64,000 nucleotides of DNA from the NCBI GenBank assembly GCA_012735495.1, contig JAAYHD010000032.1, positions 43,762-107,761 of the forward strand, given 5' to 3'. The DNA is from Clostridiales bacterium. GTDB lineage: Bacteria > Bacillota > Clostridia > Lachnospirales > Lachnospiraceae. Of the stretch, positions 58,162 through 64,000 are shown one piece after another. How positions within the stretch are numbered: position 1 is the stretch's first letter; every line of letters begins with the position of its first letter. The position numbers were made by a program, and so were the translations under genes. The notes under the pieces were generated by a model. That model ran no database searches. It was given only the letters and a program-made list of their open reading frames with translations, and was not told the DNA's origin.

Positions 58162-60045
58162 TTATTTGACTATTTTCATCGGACGCATCATTTCATTGTC
58201 CTCATGGTCCAGCAGGTGGCAGTGCCATACATATCCCACTCCTGAGGCTGGATCAAATGAGAAATAGTTTTCACCGGGCACCGACAGTCCTTCCTGAACG
58301 TCCTGAGGCGCATAGCGTACCCTGATCCGTGTCACCTGGCCGGGATTTACCACTATTGTATCTTTCCAGCCAACTTCATTTTCCTTGGGCGGAATCGGGT
58401 CCCCCGTAAGATACGGCTCTACAGGCACCACAACAGGCGGCTTCTTTAGGGGCAGCGGTCCATTTTTCTTCTCCCACTCGGCCGCATAGTCGGTCAAATT
58501 TATATTCTGGCGATTTACCAGCTGGAATTGAATTAGGTGTATGTGAATCGGGTGGGCACCCGCCGTCATGCCAACAATGAGCCAATCCTCCGTCGAACCG
58601 ACTCTCGGCGTCTCAGTCTCCGTAGCGCTCCATTCCTGTCCGTTGAGAAGCATCATGGTAGGAATTCCCGAAGGTCCGGTTATGTCATTCAAGGTGACAA
58701 TCCGTTTCGGTGAGTCTTCCTTCAGGGCAGGTATATAATTTAAAGTGTCGGGAAGCTTGTCAGGCTTAACCGGTTTGCCCGCATCTACAGGCACGGTAAA
58801 CTGCATGATCTGTCCGACGGTATCCGGGTCGGGCGGTCCGCCAAACGGATAGGGAGCCGCCGCATCATTAAGCAGGCGAATGGATGTCCCGGGTTCAATA
58901 TCCGAAAAGTTCACCAGTATATCCGCTCTTTCGGCTGGAGCCAGCAAAAGTGACGTCAGGCGGGCCGGATGCTTTAACAACCCTCCGTCGCTGCCTATCT
59001 GTATAAACTCCATGCCATTTGAAAGCTTCAGGTTATAGAATCTTGAGTTGGAACCGTTCAAAATTCTGAAACGATATTGCCTCCTTTCAACATCCAGGTT
59101 CGGCCAGACCTTGCCGTTTACAACTATAACGTCCCCAAAGAATCCTACGGCCCAGTACGGATGCACATCAGGATTGAGTCCTTCGTTGGCGAATAATAAT
59201 GACCCGTCCGAATTGAACATCTTGTCCTGGATTACCAGCGGAATCTCATAATCGCCTTCCGGCAGCTTAAGCCTTTGTTCCGAGTATTTCTTTTTGCCCG
59301 GCTTTTCTTCACGAAGCAGATAAAACCCCGCAAGTCCCGCATACACATTAAGCCTTGTCATTCCCAGGGCGTGGTCATGGTACCACAGTGTCGCCGGCTC
59401 CTGTGTGTTGGGGTAGGTATAAGTTGAGGACACATACCCGGGCCCGCACCTTCCGTCATGGGTAAACCATGCGTCGGGATGACCGTCGCTGTCCGACTGC
59501 ACCTCGGCACCATGCAGGTGTGTGACAACAGGACCCGGTGCCTGCGCTTCCGGAAATCCGGGCGGGAACGCCGGCCAGGGTTTTTGAGGGTCCATGGGCA
59601 TGCTGTTGGGGTTTGCCCAATGCAGGGTGGGGTCCACCGGTAAAAAATGCGGCTCTCTTATGCAGTTTTTCCAGGTCACCACAACGGGAATATTGCGCTT
59701 TGCTTCAAAGGTGCATCCCGGGGAACCGATATGGTATTTCAGCTTGCCGGTCTTAGGGTCGCTTACAACGCCGCCATAACCATACACCTTCGTCTCGGGA
59801 TATCCGGGAGGAAGCATTTGCTGATAGGTTTGGTCGATGAACACCACATAATGATGCTGTATCTGATAGCGGTTTACCAGGTGTTTATCCGTCCTCTTCT
59901 TTACCACGTATGGCTCAAACACGGGCGGTTTCTCAAGCTTGTTCACATATTTGGGAATTGTCTTGGGATCTAATTTGACGGCTTCGGACATAAATATAAC
60001 CTTCTTTCTAAATGATTTCACAATATCATATGAATCATTCGTCAA
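58162..60045 (-). CDS. Multicopper oxidase (CotA-like laccase/bilirubin oxidase family)
   Basis: Copper motifs VTHLHGAEV, LWYHDHALGMTRLNVYAG, HPIHIHLIQFQLV, GYVWHCHLLDHEDNEMMRPM. Confidence 0.95.
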   Translation of the reverse strand: MTNDSYDIVKSFRKKVIFMSEAVKLDPKTIPKYVNKLEKPPVFEPYVVKKRTDKHLVNRYQIQHHYVVFIDQTYQQMLPPGYPETKVYGYGGVVSDPKTGKLKYHIGSPGCTFEAKRNIPVVVTWKNCIREPHFLPVDPTLHWANPNSMPMDPQKPWPAFPPGFPEAQAPGPVVTHLHGAEVQSDSDGHPDAWFTHDGRCGPGYVSSTYTYPNTQEPATLWYHDHALGMTRLNVYAGLAGFYLLREEKPGKKKYSEQRLKLPEGDYEIPLVIQDKMFNSDGSLLFANEGLNPDVHPYWAVGFFGDVIVVNGKVWPNLDVERRQYRFRILNGSNSRFYNLKLSNGMEFIQIGSDGGLLKHPARLTSLLLAPAERADILVNFSDIEPGTSIRLLNDAAAPYPFGGPPDPDTVGQIMQFTVPVDAGKPVKPDKLPDTLNYIPALKEDSPKRIVTLNDITGPSGIPTMMLLNGQEWSATETETPRVGSTEDWLIVGMTAGAHPIHIHLIQFQLVNRQNINLTDYAAEWEKKNGPLPLKKPPVVVPVEPYLTGDPIPPKENEVGWKDTIVVNPGQVTRIRVRYAPQDVQEGLSVPGENYFSFDPASGVGYVWHCHLLDHEDNEMMRPMKIVK

Positions 60046-60069
60046 GAAGGTGTATATTTCGACAATATT

Positions 60070-60609
60070 CTACAATCGAACGAAAATCGGCTCATGCTCT
60101 ATGGCCGGAAGCAGCTTCTTTAGAACATCATCCGTCCGTAGTTTTATGCTTGAGGTGTTTATGCACGGATGGCATGCCATGTACGGCTCTTTAAGCAGCT
60201 CTTCATCAATGATAAGCTGCACCTGATGATCCTTGTCATTCATTAACCCCATAACGGTTACCGAGCCCGGAGCAATCTCCATCAGCCGCTCCATATCCCC
60301 GGCGGAACCAAAGGACAGCCTTGCGCTTCCAATCTGCTTCGACAGATCCTTGGTCAGGAATTTCTTATAGCCCGGCATCAGCAGGAGATAGAATTTTGTC
60401 CTTTGGGCATTGCACAGGAACAGGTTCTTGCACATGGCCACCCCGAAAGCCTTGTCAACTCCTTCGCATGCATCCATTGTCTCCAGGGCCTCATGGTCCA
60501 CACGCTGGTACTCGATTCCAAGGCTGTCAAGCAAATCATATGCCCGCATCTCTTTTTCAAGCCGTCCCGAAGAATCCTTCGGTCTTCCCGTGTGTACAAT
60601 ATAGTCCAT
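60070..60609 (-). CDS. YbaK/prolyl-tRNA synthetase-associated (ProX-type) deacylase domain protein
   Basis: YQRVDHEALETMDACEGVDKAFGVAMCKNLFLCNAQRTKFYLLLMPGYKKFLTKDLSKQIGSARLSFGSAGDMERLMEIAPGSVTVMGLMND. Confidence 0.9.
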   Translation of the reverse strand: MDYIVHTGRPKDSSGRLEKEMRAYDLLDSLGIEYQRVDHEALETMDACEGVDKAFGVAMCKNLFLCNAQRTKFYLLLMPGYKKFLTKDLSKQIGSARLSFGSAGDMERLMEIAPGSVTVMGLMNDKDHQVQLIIDEELLKEPYMACHPCINTSSIKLRTDDVLKKLLPAIEHEPIFVRL

Positions 60610-60749
60610 CTTTCTTCCTCCGCATGTATTTAATCAGTTATGTCGGCAATACCGGAGCTTAAGAATGACTCTTTAAGAAATAATATAACAGCTCTCATAT
60701 ATAATCAAGGGTATCAGCCAATTATTTCCGCTTGGGAAGGTATTTTATA

Positions 60750-61304
60750 TTAATTCTCAACTAGCCTGTATATGGAGTTCTCCCTGGTTAAAATACCTTC
60801 ACAGACCATTTCCCGCCTTATGGTACAGAAATCATCATGAAAATCAGCTATTATCAGGTTTACTTCCCGTTCGGTATATTCCCTGCCGGGCTCGAAGGCC
60901 TTTGCTATCTCATTCAGCACGATCAGCCTTTTCTTTCGCTGGGACGGAATGTTTTTCAGCTTGCCGTACTCGAAGAAATTCTCAATCACCCTTCTCCTGT
61001 ACTCCTCTTCCCTCTGCTTCTGAAGGTCTGCCTCCGGGGATTCCTCCTTGATAATATCAAGAATCGTGGACTTGAAAATATCTTCATTTATGCTGTAGAT
61101 ATTATAATATTGCTCCTTCCTCGACGTAACGGCCCCTGCGTCCTCAAGCTTCTTAAGGTGAAATGATATGGTTGAGGGAGTCAAACCAAGCCTTTGCGCC
61201 AGTAACTCCACATACATATCCTCGTTTACAAGGGATTTTAAAATCTGCAGCCTTGATTTGTCCGAAAGGCATTTAAATAGCTTAATTGCTTTATCCTCAG
61301 TCAT
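60750..61304 (-). CDS. ArsR-like HTH transcriptional regulator with DUF2087 domain
   Basis: MTEDKAIKLFKCLSDKSRLQILKSLVNEDMYVELLAQRLGLTPSTISFHLKKLEDAGAV; C-terminal QRKKRLIVLNEIAKAFEPGREYTEREVNLIIADFHDDFCTIRREMV. RBS GGGAGG before 61304. Confidence 0.88.
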   Translation of the reverse strand: MTEDKAIKLFKCLSDKSRLQILKSLVNEDMYVELLAQRLGLTPSTISFHLKKLEDAGAVTSRKEQYYNIYSINEDIFKSTILDIIKEESPEADLQKQREEEYRRRVIENFFEYGKLKNIPSQRKKRLIVLNEIAKAFEPGREYTEREVNLIIADFHDDFCTIRREMVCEGILTRENSIYRLVEN

Positions 61305-61698
61305 TGATTTCCCTCCCAAGCTCGTTAAACATCTCAAGGAACTTCTCCTTAAGCTCATTGGCAACGGCAAGCTTGCATTCCTCTATGACCTGCTTGACAA
61401 TATCTCCATGCTCCTTTGCCATGCTTAAGGATTTCTTCCAGTTGACAGGTATGGTGTCAAATCTGAGCAAATACCCGCCGTACATGTTTATATCCTTGAT
61501 ATTCTCGAGATTCTTGCCCTGAAGCTGTTTGATATCATTTATGAACAGGGTCTTGAATATCTCATAGATATTTATCTTTATCTTCTCCAGGTTTGCCTCG
61601 TCCTTGCGGTCATCCGCTTTATATTGCTTATGCAGGTTATCATGCTCGGCTATCTTTTCATTAATATAAGCCAGGTATCTTTCCTCCAGTTCTCTCAT
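61297..61698 (-). CDS. Hypothetical helical protein, translationally overlapping the downstream ArsR-DUF2087 gene
   Basis: MRELEERYLAYINEKIAEHDNLHKQYKADDRKDEANLEKIKINIYEIFKTLF...; overlaps the regulator start by 8 nt. Confidence 0.7.
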   Translation of the reverse strand: MRELEERYLAYINEKIAEHDNLHKQYKADDRKDEANLEKIKINIYEIFKTLFINDIKQLQGKNLENIKDINMYGGYLLRFDTIPVNWKKSLSMAKEHGDIVKQVIEECKLAVANELKEKFLEMFNELGREIND

Positions 61699-61863
61699 AA
61701 CACATCTTTCCTCCTGAAAACAATAATACATTAGACTCACATGCATGTGACATTGTAACTATAACATTTAAAATGGATTTTGTCAATCCATTTTTATTAA
61801 TATCTAATCAAATTTTTTGCGTTTAATTTTATGAAATAATGATTTTGTATTTTAGAATAAAAT

Positions 61864-61887
61864 TACGAGCGGCATACGCCGCCCGTA
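61864..61887 (-). terminator. Terminator downstream of the phosphotransferase gene
   Basis: Minus strand TACGGGCGGC-GTAT-GCCGCTCGTA followed by ATTTTATT. Confidence 0.65.
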
Positions 61888-61927
61888 GTTATAAAAGCCT
61901 AATATATAAATCAACAAAAAGCTATCT

Positions 61928-62791
61928 TCAAAGAAGATTATTAATATGCCTTTTATGCTGAATAATAAACTGCAGCATTCGGCGATTTGTTTTTGCAATA
62001 TCTTTGAATTCATCATGGCTTTCGAAGTATGCAATACAAATCATCTGGATGGAGCAGATTACATAAAACACCGCCTGTTTTTCTTCCCGGGTCAGTTTAC
62101 CTTCAATATTATAGCCATGCAGGAGTCCGCTGAGAATATCTAACCATTTTTCATAAGCCTCATCACTTGATTCAGCCAAAATTCCTGTTGCACAGTAACA
62201 GACATCCCACAAGCGCACATTCACTTCAATTAAATCAAAATCAATAAATCCGCTTACCTCATCATTTTCAAACAGGATGTTGCCGGGATTGGGGTCACGA
62301 TGGATAAGCTGTTTCGGCAGTTTATCATAAAGCCTGCCAAAGCTTTCAATATAATCATCAAAAAAACTGTCGCCAATTCCCATATCCCATTGAATATTCT
62401 GTTGCCTAACATTTGGAAGCGCCCAATCCACAACATTTTTATATATGTTCACTTCGTCAGGTAAAATGTCTTTTTGTATGGCTTTTAGCGCCTTATGCAG
62501 CCGTGCGATGCTTTTACCGTATTCTTCACCGAGCCTTATACAATTATCTCCAAACATGTCGCGCTTGGAAAGCGGATTACCTTTTATTCTTTGAGTTAAG
62601 ACGAAAATTTTGCTTCCATCCGGATATTCACTGCCGGTTTTCGTCGGTATTGGAAGGGAAGAAGTAAAACCCTGTTTATTCAGCGCCCTGGCAGCATTAA
62701 GGCTTTTCATTAATTTCTCCCGGTCTTCGGTTTTTAGGATATAATCCGTACCGACTGCCCAAACATTTCCGGAAGCCTTTGCTCCATCCAT
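61928..62791 (-). CDS. Aminoglycoside phosphotransferase (APH) family protein (5' end uncertain, may extend to ~62872)
   Basis: QLIHRDPNPGNILFENDEVSGFIDFDLIEVNVRLWDVCY: Brenner motif and DFG-like motif of APH/choline kinases. Confidence 0.88.
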   Translation of the reverse strand: MDGAKASGNVWAVGTDYILKTEDREKLMKSLNAARALNKQGFTSSLPIPTKTGSEYPDGSKIFVLTQRIKGNPLSKRDMFGDNCIRLGEEYGKSIARLHKALKAIQKDILPDEVNIYKNVVDWALPNVRQQNIQWDMGIGDSFFDDYIESFGRLYDKLPKQLIHRDPNPGNILFENDEVSGFIDFDLIEVNVRLWDVCYCATGILAESSDEAYEKWLDILSGLLHGYNIEGKLTREEKQAVFYVICSIQMICIAYFESHDEFKDIAKTNRRMLQFIIQHKRHINNLL

Positions 62792-62943
62792 GAGAGTAAT
62801 ATTGACTATTGGCAGGTTTTTATCTATATCCCAGTTCTCTAAAATTTTTCGCAGTTCTTTTTCTGTATATATTTTGCCACCTCCAAATTAATTGGTATGT
62901 GCAAGCCCTCAGAATGCTCTTTGGAGCATTTCATAAACATCTA

Positions 62944-63564
62944 TTATCTTATGAAATTTGTAAAAACCCTTTTTTCCTTTTCAGGCAGGCCAAACTCTTT
63001 CTTACCGAGCTCAATGCTTTTCATAAGAAAAACCATGTTTCTTGCAAGAGTCCTCATAGTCTGCATACCTTCTTCATCCTGTTTTGCTTCACCGGGACGG
63101 CCGCCATGAATTAAGTTCCAGTATTGGCTGGATGCTATAGGCATCCCGGTATTAGTGAAATATTTATTAAGCTGATCAAATGTTGAAGTGCACCCTCCTC
63201 TTCTTGCGCATACGACACAAGCCCCAACCTTCATGGTTTTGTCAAAATGTTGTGTGCTGTAAAAAAGCCTGTCCAGGCACGCTATAAGAGTTGCGTTCGC
63301 AGAGGCGTAATAAACCGGGCTTGCTACAACAAGACCATCCGCCTCTTCAAATAACGGGGCCAATTCATTAACCTCATCATCAAACACGCATTTTCTTTCT
63401 TTAAAACAATGATGACAGGCGATACATCCTCTAATGCATTTATCGCCTACTACAACCTCTGTACATTCAATACTCGCTTCTTTAAATATTTTCTTCATCT
63501 CATTGAGTGCCACACTGCAATTACCCTCTTTTCTTGGACTTCCGTTAATGATTAAAACCTTCAT
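62944..63564 (-). CDS. Flavodoxin family protein / NADPH-dependent FMN reductase
   Basis: MKVLIINGSPRKEGNCSVALNEMKKIF...CHHCFKERKCVFDDEVNELAPLFEEADGLVVASPVYYASANATL. Confidence 0.93.
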   Translation of the reverse strand: MKVLIINGSPRKEGNCSVALNEMKKIFKEASIECTEVVVGDKCIRGCIACHHCFKERKCVFDDEVNELAPLFEEADGLVVASPVYYASANATLIACLDRLFYSTQHFDKTMKVGACVVCARRGGCTSTFDQLNKYFTNTGMPIASSQYWNLIHGGRPGEAKQDEEGMQTMRTLARNMVFLMKSIELGKKEFGLPEKEKRVFTNFIR

Positions 63565-63636
63565 AAGCAATTCACCTCTCCGGGAAATATTTTAGCATAA
63601 AGATATAGCCGGTACAATGGATTGGTGTCTTTACTA

Positions 63637-63682
63637 AAAAAAGAAATGACAAATGACTTGCGTCATTTGCCATTTCTTTTTT
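63637..63682. terminator. Bidirectional-looking terminator downstream of tRNA-Leu
   Basis: AAAAAAGAAATGACAAATGAC-TTGC-GTCATTTGCCATTTCTTTTTT. Confidence 0.8.
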
Positions 63683-63685
63683 AAG

Positions 63686-63771
63686 TGCAGTCGACGGGAC
63701 TTGAACCCGTACCCAGTTTAACCCGGACTAGATCCTTAGTCTAGCGCGTATGCCAATTCCGCCACGACTGC
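63686..63771 (-). tRNA. tRNA-Leu (anticodon UAA)
   Basis: Minus strand GCAGTCGTGGCGGAATTGGCATACGCGCTAGACTAAGGATCTAGTCC...GGGTTCAAGTCCCGTCGACTGCA; anticodon loop ACTAAGG, long variable arm, 7-bp acceptor pairing. Confidence 0.95.
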
Positions 63772-64000
63772 TTATTGTATCGGTTCCGCTGAAAATTGAC
63801 CAGCGAACGAAATATATTATAACAATGTTTTTTGTAAAATGCAACACAATTCTTATCAGTTTTATACTCTTAAAAATTGCAATATTAAATGCCGTGCAAA
63901 ATTTGGTAAATCCATTGCTTATTGGAATAAATTCTATGTATATACCGCCATTTCTATGGCTGACCTATAACCAAACATTCTTCTTGGATATTCATTAATC

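Noticed and set aside
61928-62791. Acquired aminoglycoside resistance gene
   Set aside because: Only general APH-fold motifs are seen, with no mobile-element signature nearby; could be any small-molecule kinase.

Overview
Clostridia-like (spore-forming Firmicute) chromosomal segment, almost fully coding. No phage, transposon or CRISPR signatures were seen. Two accessory carbohydrate/carboxylate catabolic loci stand out. (A) ~1-12.9 kb: a class II aldolase gene (cut by the left edge) behind a complete Liv-type ABC transporter and a PPC/DUF296 gene; a LacI-family regulator; and a '+' operon of TIM-barrel isomerase, BKACE (DUF849), thiolase, DUF1537 four-carbon-acid-sugar kinase, SDR and RpiB. 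LacI-type palindromes (TGTAAACGTTTACA-like) flank the regulator on both sides. (B) ~42.7-53.6 kb: a co-directional operon of ribose-type ABC transporter (SBP, ATPase, two permeases), MBL-fold hydrolase, Tm-1-like/UPF0261 protein, RpiB-like and triosephosphate-isomerase-like isomerases, class II aldolase/epimerase, FadR-type GntR regulator and a RuBisCO-like protein (form IV). Locus B resembles an apionate/3-oxo-isoapionate-type RLP decarboxylase route feeding L-erythrulose-1-P -> D-erythrose-4-P, but without the usual kinase and dehydrogenase; it is the best candidate for an undescribed pathway variant. The rest is mostly housekeeping: cotJABC, diacylglycerol kinase, VanZ, DinG-like and UvrD-like helicases, gltX, a MacB-like ABC system with a CARDB protein, AI-2E transporter, MoxR/DUF58/transglutaminase, PrsA-like foldase, TrkA/TrkH, B12-dependent RNR, T-box-serS, CotH kinase, CotA-like multicopper oxidase, YbaK-like deacylase, regulators, an aminoglycoside phosphotransferase family protein, an FMN reductase and tRNA-Leu(UAA). 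Product names come from reading motifs in the translations; no database search was run.
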